In this document: in pieces, positions 5,169 to 14,999 of the stretch
How positions within the stretch are numbered: the stretch's first letter is position 1
Layout: each line of letters opens with the position of its first letter
Assembly (NCBI GenBank): GCA_016285335.1
Contig: JAEEQO010000044.1
Coordinates: forward strand, 1-17,076
DNA from: Victivallales bacterium
Lineage (GTDB): Bacteria > Verrucomicrobiota > Lentisphaeria > Victivallales > UBA1829
Direction: 5' to 3'
Length of the DNA: 17,076 nucleotides
Program-made: the position numbers and the translations under genes
The notes under the pieces: model-generated
What the model was told of the DNA's origin: nothing
What the model saw: the letters and a program-made list of their open reading frames with translations, nothing else
Database searches by the model: none

Positions 5169-8003
5169 TTATCTCCGGCGGGCACGTTTCAGCGCGGCGG
5201 AAATGGAGTCGGCTGGCGGCGGCTCGACGGGCTGGTCCGAAGCGGAATCCGGTTCGGATGTCTGTGTAGCATTGCTTCCCGAAGGTGTCGAGGGTGAACC
5301 TGAGGCGGGTCGGGCGGCCTTTTTGCGTTTGCGCGGGAGTTTGACTCCGGGTGCGGCTGCGGAATCGGAGCCGGACTTCGCCTCACCTTTTTCCTCGGCT
5401 TTCTTCGTCTGTTTGGCGGGGAAGAAGCGTCCGATGAGCAGGAAACGGCGTTCGGCGATCTCGAACAGGAACAGCAGGATGGCGGCGAGGCAGAAGATCG
5501 GCGTGAGCGGGAACGCGCGGAGGCGTTTCGGCAGGTCGTCCCAGGTCTCCTCGATGGCGATGCGTTCGCGTCCGCCGGCGGCCCGGAGCAGTTCGGTGAG
5601 CTCGCGGCCGGTGTTCTGGTTCGGTAGGAATTCGGGGGAATAGGGCAGTTCGACGGGCACGAGCGGATGCGGCCGCGCGTTGTCCCACTGGATGGAGCCG
5701 AGCACGACGGATCCGCCGGAGAGCGGGACTTCTGCGGCGAGGCGGTCGGGGCCGTCCCATGCGAGCGGGAAGGTGCGCGTCTCGGTACTGCCGTCCTCGT
5801 CGCAGAAGACGGCGGTCAGGACGGGCGTGCTGCGGAACGGTTCGGCGGTACGGGCGGGGTCGAGCTCCAGCGCGGCGTAATGGCTGCCGTTGCGGATCTC
5901 CTGCGTGATCATGTAGTCCGCGCCTTCGTCGTCGGAAGCGGTCATCCAGGAGACGAGCGAGGACAGAAGCGGCGCGGCGCCGGGATCCTGCGCGAACGGC
6001 CCGCTGTAGCGTCCGTCGGCCTCGGCGCAGAACGCCACGGTGCGGCCGAGTCCGTAGAGCCCGGTGGCGGCGATGGGCGCGTGGTCCTCGTCGTCGGTCA
6101 CGAGCAGGGCGTCGCAGCCGGGGCGCAGGTAGCAGAGGTTGCAGCCGTTGAAGTCGTATTGCCGCGAGAACTTTGCCGCGCCGGGCATGACGGTCGCGGC
6201 GGGCTGGAGCAGGGCTTTTACCGGGTCGGCCAGGAACGTGCTGCGGACCATCACGAACGTGTCCTCGGCGAAGACGCGCGGGAGCTCCTCTGCCCTGTCG
6301 GTGAAGTAGGCCAGACCCTTGCCGAGTTTCGCGACGTCCATCAGGAACACAGCGTCGGGATCGCTCTTGGTGCCGAGGCCGATCACGCTGACCGTGATGC
6401 CCTTCGATTCGGCGGTGGCGAGCAGATTTTTGTACTGACCGGGCTCCTCGGCGTCGGCGGCGTCGGCGAACAGGATGATGTGGCGGCTGGGGATGTCGCT
6501 CTTTTCAAGCATCTCGAACGCGGCTTTCAGCCCGGTATAGGTGTAAATGCCGCCGCCCATGGACTCGATGGAGAGGATGCGGCCCTCGCGGGTGCGTACG
6601 CTCGGCACGGGCGCGAGGTCGATCACGATGTGAGGTGAGCTGTCGACCGCGATCACGCCGAAGCGGTCGAAGTCGGAGAGGAGCTTCAGGACCTCGACCG
6701 TGGCGGTGTTCGCCAGCGACATCTTGGTCTTGCCCTGCGCCGTGGTCATCTGCATGCTGCCGGAACGGTCCAGCACCACGACGACGGCGTTCGTGCCCTT
6801 GCGGACCTCGTTGCGCTGTTCAAGCGTGACCGGCAGGACGTCCTCGATCTCGCTCCTGTAGTAGCCGCCGACCGCGTAGGACGACTTGCCGCCGGTCATC
6901 ATGAACCCGAGCGACCCGGCGGAGACGAGCCCTTTCAGGCGGGCGAGGGCGTCCATGGAGAACGACGACGCCTTCACGTTTTCGAAGATTACGCCGGAGA
7001 CGCCCGCCAGCACCTCGGGCGCGAGCGCGGCGGAGGTGGGCTCCATCACGCGGACGTCCAGGCCGGATTCGCGCAGGATGCGGGCGAGGTTCTTCGTGGG
7101 GGAGGCGGTGAGCAGCAGGACGGGCTTCTTCCCCTCGATGGAAACGATGCGCCGGACATGGTTGTTTTCCGGGACCGGGTCGGCGGGCGCGCCTTCGGGG
7201 GCAAGGAGTTCGACCTCGTAATTGGCGGTGCCGGGCGAATCGGTCTTGTCGCGCCACGTGACGGTGTTCACGCCGCGCCGCAGATAGACGTCCCGCGTGA
7301 GCCACACGCCGCCGTTCTTGCGGATGCGGCAGACGGCGGGGCCGGGCGACTGCGCGTACAGGCGTGCGGCGACGGTATAGATCACGCCGGGTGCGGCACG
7401 GAGCGGAGCGTCGACGGAGAGGATCGCGTCGTCGTCGGCGGCGCTGCGGGAGAGCAGGCGGAAATCGATGGATACGCCGCGCGCGGCGGCTTCGGCGACG
7501 GCCGCGGAAACGGGCTCGCCGGTGGTGTGCAGGCCGTCGGACAGCAGCAGAATGCGGCCGGAGGCGTCGGACGGGATCAGCTCCAGCGCGGCCTCGACCG
7601 CGCCGGAAATGTCCGTGGCGTGGGGATCCGCGGGGATTGCCTGAAGTCCGTTGAACGCGGGGGAATCGGGCAGTTTCTCCACGAACGGCGACCCCGCGAA
7701 CGAGATCACGCTCAGTTTCGAGCCCGCCGGAGCGGAGCGTTCCACGCGGCGGATCAGCGAATCCATCTCCTGCCGCGAGCCGTCCGGCATCGAACGGCTC
7801 CGGTCGGCCAGCACGACGAGCGTCCCGGCGCGTTCCGGCAGACGCACGGACACGCCGGCCATCGCCGCCGCGACCATTACATAAAGGAGGACGCGGAGGA
7901 AATTCAGGACGCGGGTCGGAAGCCGCCGGACGGTGAAGACGGCGAGGAGCGGCAGCAGGATCAGGAACGCCGCGGGCTGCCAGACGATCAGGTGATCCAT
8001 CAT
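5169..8003 (-). CDS. Membrane protein with two VWA domains and a degenerate glutamine-amidotransferase-like domain
   Basis: A 944-residue protein, last in the operon. Two N-terminal TM segments (about 8-24 and 34-52) precede VWA domain 1, with MIDAS residues D67-R-S69-R-S71, T130 and D156. A middle beta-rich part (about 195-290) leads to a class I glutamine-amidotransferase-like region (292-392) with GFMMTGGKSSYAVGGYYRSE; no catalytic Cys is seen in it. VWA domain 2 follows, with D412-R-S-G-S416, T487/T490 and D514. Residues 615-690 probably complete the amidotransferase-like fold. A C-terminal TM (about 832-850) leads to an 80-90 residue Lys/Pro/Ser-rich tail. VWA/MIDAS domains bind metal and protein partners. 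The start at 8003 is chosen because AAAGGAGG lies six bases upstream and its ATG overlaps the previous stop (ATGA); an upstream in-frame extension is Arg-rich shadow sequence. The partner or ligand is unknown. Confidence 0.88.
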   Translation of the reverse strand: MMDHLIVWQPAAFLILLPLLAVFTVRRLPTRVLNFLRVLLYVMVAAAMAGVSVRLPERAGTLVVLADRSRSMPDGSRQEMDSLIRRVERSAPAGSKLSVISFAGSPFVEKLPDSPAFNGLQAIPADPHATDISGAVEAALELIPSDASGRILLLSDGLHTTGEPVSAAVAEAAARGVSIDFRLLSRSAADDDAILSVDAPLRAAPGVIYTVAARLYAQSPGPAVCRIRKNGGVWLTRDVYLRRGVNTVTWRDKTDSPGTANYEVELLAPEGAPADPVPENNHVRRIVSIEGKKPVLLLTASPTKNLARILRESGLDVRVMEPTSAALAPEVLAGVSGVIFENVKASSFSMDALARLKGLVSAGSLGFMMTGGKSSYAVGGYYRSEIEDVLPVTLEQRNEVRKGTNAVVVVLDRSGSMQMTTAQGKTKMSLANTATVEVLKLLSDFDRFGVIAVDSSPHIVIDLAPVPSVRTREGRILSIESMGGGIYTYTGLKAAFEMLEKSDIPSRHIILFADAADAEEPGQYKNLLATAESKGITVSVIGLGTKSDPDAVFLMDVAKLGKGLAYFTDRAEELPRVFAEDTFVMVRSTFLADPVKALLQPAATVMPGAAKFSRQYDFNGCNLCYLRPGCDALLVTDDEDHAPIAATGLYGLGRTVAFCAEADGRYSGPFAQDPGAAPLLSSLVSWMTASDDEGADYMITQEIRNGSHYAALELDPARTAEPFRSTPVLTAVFCDEDGSTETRTFPLAWDGPDRLAAEVPLSGGSVVLGSIQWDNARPHPLVPVELPYSPEFLPNQNTGRELTELLRAAGGRERIAIEETWDDLPKRLRAFPLTPIFCLAAILLFLFEIAERRFLLIGRFFPAKQTKKAEEKGEAKSGSDSAAAPGVKLPRKRKKAARPASGSPSTPSGSNATQTSEPDSASDQPVEPPPADSISAALKRARRR

Positions 8004-9859
8004 TGTTTGCCTCCTTTCCGCGCGAGCAGGATGTGGTGGAGCGCGAGCAGTACGGCGGCGAGCAGGAGGAACGCCCACGCGAGCGGGCGCAGCATCCAGA
8101 ACGGCAGGACGGCGAGTGCATCGGCGCTGCGGCGGAACGGGGCAGCGCCGGCGAGGTCGGATTCGGCGGCGTTCAGTCCCATCACGCTCACGGACCATTT
8201 CGTTTCGCCCGCGGCGAGTTCCCAAACGCCGTGGAGCGACGGACGGAAATCGGCCTGGCCGCGAAGAGTGCGGATCTCCATGGACTGACCGTCTGGCCGG
8301 GTGGCGTTCAGCACGGTCACGCCGCGCGGCAGACGCACGTGGAGCAGTTCGCCGGAGCGCAGGTTCGTGCGGGCGGGGCCGAAACGTTCGGCGCGGACAG
8401 TCTGTGCGAGGTTCTGGAAGAAGACCGGCCAGAACGGATGGCGTAAAATATTCGAGCGTGCCGGGTCGAGGTTGAGGAAGACTTCGCGGTCGCGGTTCAG
8501 GTTCTGGCGCGTGGAGAGAACCGGCACGTCACCGCTTCGGAGAAGCGTCTGGCCGGGCAGGTCGGTCGTGCTCGCCGCCCATTGGAGCGAGTCGGTCGGC
8601 AGGCCGCGCGTGAGCGTGGACGGGTTCTCCGGCGAGAGCGGGCCGGACGCGGACGGGGCGGGCTCCTCGGGCGCGGGTGGCGTTTCGGTATCAGCGGCGG
8701 TCGACGGAGCGTTTTCCGAAGCCGCGTTATCCTCAGTCGTGTTTTCCGGCGGATTCGCGGGAGCGGGTTTCTTCATCGGGGATGCGAACCAGAAAAGATG
8801 AACGGGGGAGGGGGATTCCGCTTCGGCGGGCAGGATGTCGAGGTCGGGCGTTTCTTCAGCGGAAGCAAGGCGGAAGTCGGGGTTGTTCTTCAGCACGCGG
8901 TCGAGCGCGGACCGGGCAGCGGCGGGGAGCGTGGCGGCGACGCGGTACGAGACGGGGGAATCGTCCTCGGATTCGAGCACGACCTCGTCGTCAACCGTTA
9001 AAGCGTTTTCGGACGTGTTTTCGAGGCGGACCGTCACGGGGCCGCGGGCGGATTCGGTCGGGACTGCCAGCACGATGCGGCGCGTTTCGCGCGGCGCCAG
9101 CGTGACCTGCGTCCGGTGATTGCCCGGTTCCAGCACGAGCGCGGCGTCCAGCGGCGCGGCGGAGAAGTTCGCCGCTTCGATCAGGATGCGTCCGGCGGTG
9201 CGGCGGGCGTTCACGATGGCGGAGTTGGCGAGCGGGGCCCCTGCGGAGAAGCACGCAGTGTCCGGCGCGAGTTCGAACTCCGGTTTGCGGTCGGTCACGA
9301 TGAGGAGTTCGCAGCCGCGCGCCAAGCGCCGCGCAAGGGACGCTGCTGCGGTGAGGTCGGCGGACCCGGCGCGCGCGGCCCAGAATTTCGTGAAATCGGT
9401 GCGGGCGTTGCTGTCCGAAGCGAGGGTAGGCGTTTCGCCCGCGAGGATCCACAGTACGCGGCGGTCCGGCAGTTTTCCGGTCTCGCGGCGGATGTAGTCC
9501 GCGCCGGATTCAAGCGGGGATTTGCCGCCGGGGAGCTTCGCCTGCATGGACATGGAGTCGTCGAGGACCACGGCGAGCGGCGGGAACGTCTCCGGCGTGG
9601 AGACGAACGGCGCGGCGAGCGCGGCGGCCAGGAGCAGCAGAATCGCGAGTTCGAGATAGAAGAGCGCGGGCGGGAAGCGGAATCTGAACTTCGTGCCGCT
9701 GTTCGGCGAGGCTTCCGGGCGGTCCCACAGGAAGATGGCGGGGACGATGCGGACTTTCGAGCGGCGGTGCAGCAGGTAGAGCAGGAGCAGCAGCAGGAAG
9801 ACGGGCAGCGCCAGCCAGAGCAGCGCGGGGTGTTCGAATCCGAAGAAGAAGTCTTTCAT
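8000..9859 (-). CDS. BatA-like VWA membrane protein
   Basis: A 619-residue protein. The N-terminus MKDFFFGFEHPALLWLALPV, with TM segments at about 11-30 and 64-85 around a KVRIVPAIFLWDRPEA stretch, is typical of the BatA/aerotolerance-regulator N-terminal family. A VWA-like domain follows with MIDAS D100-D-S102-M-S104, T170 and D190 (LLIVTD). A beta-sandwich part (about 205-300) and a further soluble region follow, interrupted by a Pro/Glu/Ala-rich low-complexity stretch (362-412). A block near 466-486 (PARSNILRHPFWPVFFQNL) and a C-terminal TM (590-612) complete it. Such proteins usually sit beside DUF58 and a second VWA protein, as here. The ATG at 9859 overlaps the preceding stop (ATGA) and lacks a strong Shine-Dalgarno, so translation is probably coupled. 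A longer upstream extension has shadow-type composition and is rejected. Confidence 0.87.
   Translation of the reverse strand: MKDFFFGFEHPALLWLALPVFLLLLLLYLLHRRSKVRIVPAIFLWDRPEASPNSGTKFRFRFPPALFYLELAILLLLAAALAAPFVSTPETFPPLAVVLDDSMSMQAKLPGGKSPLESGADYIRRETGKLPDRRVLWILAGETPTLASDSNARTDFTKFWAARAGSADLTAAASLARRLARGCELLIVTDRKPEFELAPDTACFSAGAPLANSAIVNARRTAGRILIEAANFSAAPLDAALVLEPGNHRTQVTLAPRETRRIVLAVPTESARGPVTVRLENTSENALTVDDEVVLESEDDSPVSYRVAATLPAAARSALDRVLKNNPDFRLASAEETPDLDILPAEAESPSPVHLFWFASPMKKPAPANPPENTTEDNAASENAPSTAADTETPPAPEEPAPSASGPLSPENPSTLTRGLPTDSLQWAASTTDLPGQTLLRSGDVPVLSTRQNLNRDREVFLNLDPARSNILRHPFWPVFFQNLAQTVRAERFGPARTNLRSGELLHVRLPRGVTVLNATRPDGQSMEIRTLRGQADFRPSLHGVWELAAGETKWSVSVMGLNAAESDLAGAAPFRRSADALAVLPFWMLRPLAWAFLLLAAVLLALHHILLARKGGKQ
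8010..8017 (-). promoter_or_regulatory. Strong Shine-Dalgarno inside the BatA-like gene
   Basis: On the minus strand AAAGGAGG (8017-8010) lies six bases before the ATG at 8003, within the last codons of the BatA-like gene. It fixes the start of the 944-residue VWA protein and excludes the longer in-frame extension beginning near 8225. Confidence 0.7.
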
Positions 9860-10728
9860 TTGAGCAGCCCCGCGTGGAAAAGTTCGTCCGGGCGGATGTC
9901 CGGGTAAAAATCGGCGGCGGAAAGCGGCAGGAGCAGCACGCCGCGGGAGAGGGCGGCGGTCGCCCACATGGCGCGGTGGTTCTCGAGGCGTTCGTGGTAG
10001 CGCGCGATCGCGCCTTCATCCAGCACGAGTTCGCGTTCCTCGCCCGTTTCGGCGTCGATCAGCATCACGTTCGCGTCCTGCTCGGGTTCGAGTTCCGTCG
10101 GGTCCAGCACCATCACGACCACGGCGCGCTTGGCTCCGTCGGCGAGGCGCGACAGGATCTGCGCCGGATCGTCGGGGCCCATGAGGTCGGTCACGAGGAT
10201 GCGGATGCCGCGCCGGAAGAAGGGGCCGGTGAACCCGGCGGGATTCGCGGACGGGCTGAACGGCGTTTCGAACGGCGGGAAGTCCCAGAAGAGCGGGGAG
10301 GCGGGCGATGGGTCCTTGCGGAACACGTCGGCGGCGTGCCAGACGTTGAGGGAGAAGCCGGAGTTCGCCGCCGCGGTCGCGAAGATCGCCGCGAGCGAGA
10401 TCGCCGCGGACGCCTTGCGTTCGGTCGACGCCATCGAGGCGGAATGGTCCAGGATGAGGTCGCAGCGCGGGTCGATCTCCTCGGAATACTGCTTGATCAT
10501 GAGCTGTTCGCTGCGGGCGTACACGCGCCAGTCGATGCGGCGCAGGTCGTCGCCGGGCCGGTACTCGCGGTATTCGGAGAACTCCAGCGCGTTGCCGGTC
10601 TTGCGTCCGACGCGGCGTCCGTCGATGCCGGAGACCTGCGCGGGCGCGGTCAGCTCCACGCCTCCGGCCGCGGCGAGGGCGCGTTCGACTGCGCTTCTGA
10701 AATACGGAATGGTCGCGGGCGTGCTCAT
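9856..10728 (-). CDS. DUF58 family protein
   Basis: A 290-residue soluble protein. It has the diagnostic DUF58 block GNALEFSEYREYRPGDDLRR (45-64) followed by IDWRVYARSEQLMIKQY (65-81), then a VWA-like fold with D94-H-S96-A-S98 and ILVTD (177-181), which could form a MIDAS. The length is normal for the family and no TM segment is visible. DUF58 proteins almost always accompany a MoxR AAA+ ATPase and VWA membrane proteins; their biochemical role is poorly defined, but they are thought to act in assembling or activating envelope or metal-dependent complexes. GGGAGG eight bases upstream supports the start, which overlaps the previous stop by ATGA. The next gene (BatA-like) overlaps likewise. No MoxR gene is in the window; it may lie beyond the right edge or elsewhere in the genome. 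Confidence 0.92.
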   Translation of the reverse strand: MSTPATIPYFRSAVERALAAAGGVELTAPAQVSGIDGRRVGRKTGNALEFSEYREYRPGDDLRRIDWRVYARSEQLMIKQYSEEIDPRCDLILDHSASMASTERKASAAISLAAIFATAAANSGFSLNVWHAADVFRKDPSPASPLFWDFPPFETPFSPSANPAGFTGPFFRRGIRILVTDLMGPDDPAQILSRLADGAKRAVVVMVLDPTELEPEQDANVMLIDAETGEERELVLDEGAIARYHERLENHRAMWATAALSRGVLLLPLSAADFYPDIRPDELFHAGLLK

Positions 10729-12440
10729 TGCGGATCCCTCCCGAAGCTCGCGGGCGGCGGCTGCTGCGCCGGAGCGCTTTCACCCTGCTCGTTCACCGGT
10801 TCCCACAGGATGAAGGAAGCCATGGCTGCCATGACGAGCGTGAAGAACGGGATCACGAGGTTTCCGCCCGAGAACATCCACGCGATCATGAAAATCGCGA
10901 AGATGAGGAAGAATAGCCCGCTGAAGTTCGGATGCGTCTGCCACGGCTTTTTTTCCTTGTGCGTGTGGCGGCGCGAAAACGTGATGAAGAAGAGCGCGAA
11001 ATGGGCGGACGACAGGATCAGAACCCCGAAATATACCATGACCGGAGGTGTCCATCCATCGTCGGCCATGCGGGACAGTAGTGAGAACGATGATAAGACG
11101 GGCGCCCTTGAGAGAACGACGAAAGCCGCGGTGACGGCGATCTCCAGCACGATGACGGGGATGGCCGAGGCGGGCGAGGCGGGGTCGAAGAAGCGGACGG
11201 ACAGCAGGTTTCCCTTTGCGGCTGCCGCATGGAGCCGGAAGACGTTCTTCGCGCGGTACGACGCGGCGGAGATCGAGCTCTCCACCAGTCCGAAGAGGCC
11301 GACCAGGATCCACAGGCCGGGCAGAATGATGGATTCGGTGAAGCCTTTCATGGACAGATTCGGGTCCAGACTTGCGCGCCAGAGGGCGAGCCACAGGAGA
11401 TTGAACGCGACGACGCCGAGCAGGAGGAAGCGGATATACCGCGCATGTTTCCCGATGCCGTATTCGAGCGTGTCGGAGGCGGCGAGCGGGAAGAACGCCA
11501 TGCACGCCGCCCACATCACGGGCACGAAGAGGAAACTGCGCCCGATGAAGGCGCCCACGATCATGCCCGTTTTGCCGGCGTAGATGAAGTCCCAGATGAT
11601 CTCGAGCGTGAACATGACGATGAAGCACAGCGTGTCCAGCCGGAAGCAGAAACTCTGCATGGTCAGGAAGCTCACCCAGGCGGTGGAGCCCATCAGGACG
11701 GCGAGCGCGATCCGCACGGACGGGATGGCCCCCGCCAAGGCGTGGATCAGCGGGAACATGACCAGCGTGGCGACGAATGTACCGACGAGGACGACGAGCG
11801 CCGGGGACATATAGACCAGAAGCCGGGCATAGGTGTATGCCAGGCTCTGCATCACGCCCGTAATCAGCCCCTTGCAGGAGGTGTATTCCAGCAGATGCAG
11901 GAGCAGAGGCGGGGACTTGGCGCGGGACGTCATGAGCCCGCGGTTCCGTTCCCTGATCTTGAACGCCTGCGTGACCATGATCATCGGGACCAGCGCCAGA
12001 ACGAGGAACGTGACCACGGAGACCGTGGACAGGATGAACGGGATGAGCGAAGAAGCAAGAGCGTCGAGGTCGATGTCGGAATAGCCGCGGCTATCGTCGG
12101 TATGCGCGGCCTTGATCTGAATGGCCACGAGGACCGCGATGTGCGCGAAGAAATAGAGGTTCGCGGCGAGCGCGATCCATTTCAGCTGCTTGAGCTTCAG
12201 CGAGCCGTGCTGGGCGACCTGCCGGTAGTAGAAATAGTACGTGTTCCAGTCGGACGTGTCGCATTTCTCCGGGTTCGCCCAGATGCCGCGGAAGCCGCGT
12301 TTCGCGCGGGGCAGGGGCTTCGCCGCCGGAGCGCCGGAAGCGGCGTTCGCGGGCTGCGCCTGCGCCGGGGGCGGAACGGGGGGCTGAGCGGCCTGCGTCC
12401 CGGGCTGAGCTGGAGTTTGCGGCTTGCCGAACAACTTCAT
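10725..12440 (-). CDS. Polytopic membrane protein (about 12 TM), probable second permease-like subunit
   Basis: A 571-residue protein not recognised by family. A cytosolic-looking Pro/Gln/Ala-rich N-terminus (about 5-45) and a soluble patch DTSDWNTYYFYYRQVAQHGS (61-80) precede about twelve hydrophobic segments, near 88-108, 131-157, 208-232, 243-262, 269-289, 297-318, 336-354, 370-388, 427-445, 468-486, 507-525 and 529-546. The C-terminus is again Pro/Gln-rich. No Walker, protease or transferase motif is seen. It sits between an ABC-2-type permease and a DUF58 gene, overlapping both by ATGA, so it could be a second membrane half of the exporter or a bridge to the VWA proteins. The start at 12440 is chosen from the overlap and because the upstream in-frame extension is Arg/Pro/His-rich shadow sequence; the Shine-Dalgarno is weak (GAAGAA), consistent with coupling. 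Confidence 0.8.
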   Translation of the reverse strand: MKLFGKPQTPAQPGTQAAQPPVPPPAQAQPANAASGAPAAKPLPRAKRGFRGIWANPEKCDTSDWNTYYFYYRQVAQHGSLKLKQLKWIALAANLYFFAHIAVLVAIQIKAAHTDDSRGYSDIDLDALASSLIPFILSTVSVVTFLVLALVPMIMVTQAFKIRERNRGLMTSRAKSPPLLLHLLEYTSCKGLITGVMQSLAYTYARLLVYMSPALVVLVGTFVATLVMFPLIHALAGAIPSVRIALAVLMGSTAWVSFLTMQSFCFRLDTLCFIVMFTLEIIWDFIYAGKTGMIVGAFIGRSFLFVPVMWAACMAFFPLAASDTLEYGIGKHARYIRFLLLGVVAFNLLWLALWRASLDPNLSMKGFTESIILPGLWILVGLFGLVESSISAASYRAKNVFRLHAAAAKGNLLSVRFFDPASPASAIPVIVLEIAVTAAFVVLSRAPVLSSFSLLSRMADDGWTPPVMVYFGVLILSSAHFALFFITFSRRHTHKEKKPWQTHPNFSGLFFLIFAIFMIAWMFSGGNLVIPFFTLVMAAMASFILWEPVNEQGESAPAQQPPPASFGRDPQ

Positions 12441-13939
12441 TTCTTCATCATCTCCGCGGTGGGCGTCTTGACGGCGTCGGAATCGTCGGGGCGGCGGTGG
12501 AGCCGGAACGCCTTGAAATAGACGGGGGACAGGACGAGGAACAGGACGCCCGTCACGATCGCCGAGACGACCAGCGCCGTCGGGATCGGCGAGTGGGTCG
12601 TGCTGCCGTCGACGAATTCGATGAACGTGAAGATCTGGGAGAACTGCATGGCGATGATCTGCACGGATTCGTGGAGGTCTTCGTACCCCTCGTTGATGAT
12701 GACCGGGACCAGGACCCCGGCGTTGCCGACGACCAGAAAGATGACCGTCCAGAGCCACGGCAGCAGACGCAGTTTCGTCATCCACGACAGGATCTGCGAC
12801 AGCAGCACGGCGCTCAGGACCGTGAACATCATGCACAGGAACCCGTAGGCCCCGATCTCCCCGGGCCGGCGGAATTTCATGAACGGAAGGATGACCAACG
12901 GGATGACCATGACCGGGACCGCCAGGAGGAGCGAGCCGCAGAACCCGGTGGAGAAGATGAAGTGGAAGATGCGTCCGAAGAAGTTGCGCGGGCACTTCAT
13001 GTACACGCGGATCCCGGCCGTCGGCTGTTCGAAGAGCGAGATCAGGAGCAGGGTGCCGAACGCACCGCCGGCGAACAGGAATTCGACGGCGTAGAAGATT
13101 TCTTTCGTGAACGATCCGCTTGACCGGAACGCGAGGTAGAACGGCGTCATGACCGCGCACGTGAAAAACGGCAGCAGGAAAAGGTAGAGCTTCACGGCGA
13201 ACAGGCGGTTCGACTTCGGCGGGGAGACGACCGCGACGGAGAGCAGGAAGAGAAGGCCGCCGATGAGCAGGGAGATCCCGTACTCGACGCCGAGCGCGAT
13301 CCAGATTTCCGGGTCCAGCGCAGCGCCGTCGATGAGCTCCTGGGCGATGCCGAACCCGAACGGAACGATGCTGATGCCGGCGTTGATGAGCGCGATGAAG
13401 TACAGAATGGTGATCCAGCGTTTGCCGAACGATCCGGCGAGGATGCCGGCGAGCGTAGCCAGGACCAGCACCGGGATCATGAAGAGCACGAGCAGGAGCG
13501 AGGCCGCGGAGAGTCCGCGCAGGAAGTAGGACGCGGTCAGAAACGGCAGCAGCAGGGAGAAAATGCAGAGGATCATCACCAGCGCACCCTCCAGCTTGCC
13601 GAGGATGATGGACGCGGGCTTCAGCGTGGTCAGCATCGCGTAGTTCAGCTCCTTGTCGGAGCGTTCCTCGGCGAAACGCTGTTCCGCGCCGAGGGAGCAG
13701 ATGATCACGGAGAGAATGGCGCCGCCGAAGACCACGAGCAGGAAGAACGCGACGCCGTTGCCGCCGTCCGCCGAATACTCGGCGGCGGAGGAGAAGAAGA
13801 GCGTGCAGATGAATTCGATGAGCAGGAGGAGGCCCATGAGGATGATCATGCGGCGGTTCTGGAAATACTGGCGCATTTCCTTGATGAACACCGGGTTGGC
13901 GGATTCGCCGAGTTCTTCGAAGAGTTTTTGTCCGATCAT
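12437..13939 (-). CDS. ABC-2-type transporter permease
   Basis: A 500-residue inner-membrane protein. The amphipathic N-terminus ESANPVFIKEMRQYFQNRR (12-30), just before the first TM, and the following ERSDKELNYAMLTTLKPASI (92-111) with IILGKLEG are typical of ABC-2 export permeases. About twelve hydrophobic segments are visible (near 31-50, 63-83, 115-136, 145-168, 175-196, 217-238, 249-270, 283-301, 331-353, 363-384, 394-413 and 454-472), twice the usual six, so it may be a fused or duplicated permease. The ATPase gene ends 13 bp upstream, making this its obvious partner. The start at 13939 has GAGGAGGAA centred about ten bases upstream. The substrate is not evident. ABC-2 systems move polysaccharides, lipids, peptides or, in gliding bacteria, support envelope machinery. 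Confidence 0.88.
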   Translation of the reverse strand: MIGQKLFEELGESANPVFIKEMRQYFQNRRMIILMGLLLLIEFICTLFFSSAAEYSADGGNGVAFFLLVVFGGAILSVIICSLGAEQRFAEERSDKELNYAMLTTLKPASIILGKLEGALVMILCIFSLLLPFLTASYFLRGLSAASLLLVLFMIPVLVLATLAGILAGSFGKRWITILYFIALINAGISIVPFGFGIAQELIDGAALDPEIWIALGVEYGISLLIGGLLFLLSVAVVSPPKSNRLFAVKLYLFLLPFFTCAVMTPFYLAFRSSGSFTKEIFYAVEFLFAGGAFGTLLLISLFEQPTAGIRVYMKCPRNFFGRIFHFIFSTGFCGSLLLAVPVMVIPLVILPFMKFRRPGEIGAYGFLCMMFTVLSAVLLSQILSWMTKLRLLPWLWTVIFLVVGNAGVLVPVIINEGYEDLHESVQIIAMQFSQIFTFIEFVDGSTTHSPIPTALVVSAIVTGVLFLVLSPVYFKAFRLHRRPDDSDAVKTPTAEMMKK

Positions 13940-13952
13940 GGCGCGTTCCTCC

Positions 13953-14988
<1,036 letters not shown>

Positions 14989-14999
<11 letters not shown>

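Noticed and set aside
5667..6638. 323-codon plus-strand open frame within the double-VWA gene
   Set aside because: It is antisense to a gene with two clear VWA domains, and has no start signal or domain.
8004..8225. Longer N-terminus (74 extra residues) for the double-VWA protein
   Set aside because: The extension is Arg/Pro-rich, lies wholly in the upstream gene, and the downstream ATG has a strong AAAGGAGG site and an ATGA overlap.
9874..11583. 569-codon plus-strand open frame
   Set aside because: It lies antisense to the DUF58 gene and the 12-TM gene, has no recognisable domain, and has the Arg/Gly/Glu-rich composition expected of an antisense shadow.
11229..12521. 430-codon plus-strand open frame rich in Asp, Glu, His and Arg
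   Set aside because: It is antisense to the 12-TM protein. Hydrophobic TM codons read backwards give charged runs of this type.
12441..13160. 240-residue N-terminal extension of the 12-TM protein
   Set aside because: It overlaps the ABC-2 permease gene in another frame and is low-complexity Arg/His/Pro sequence.
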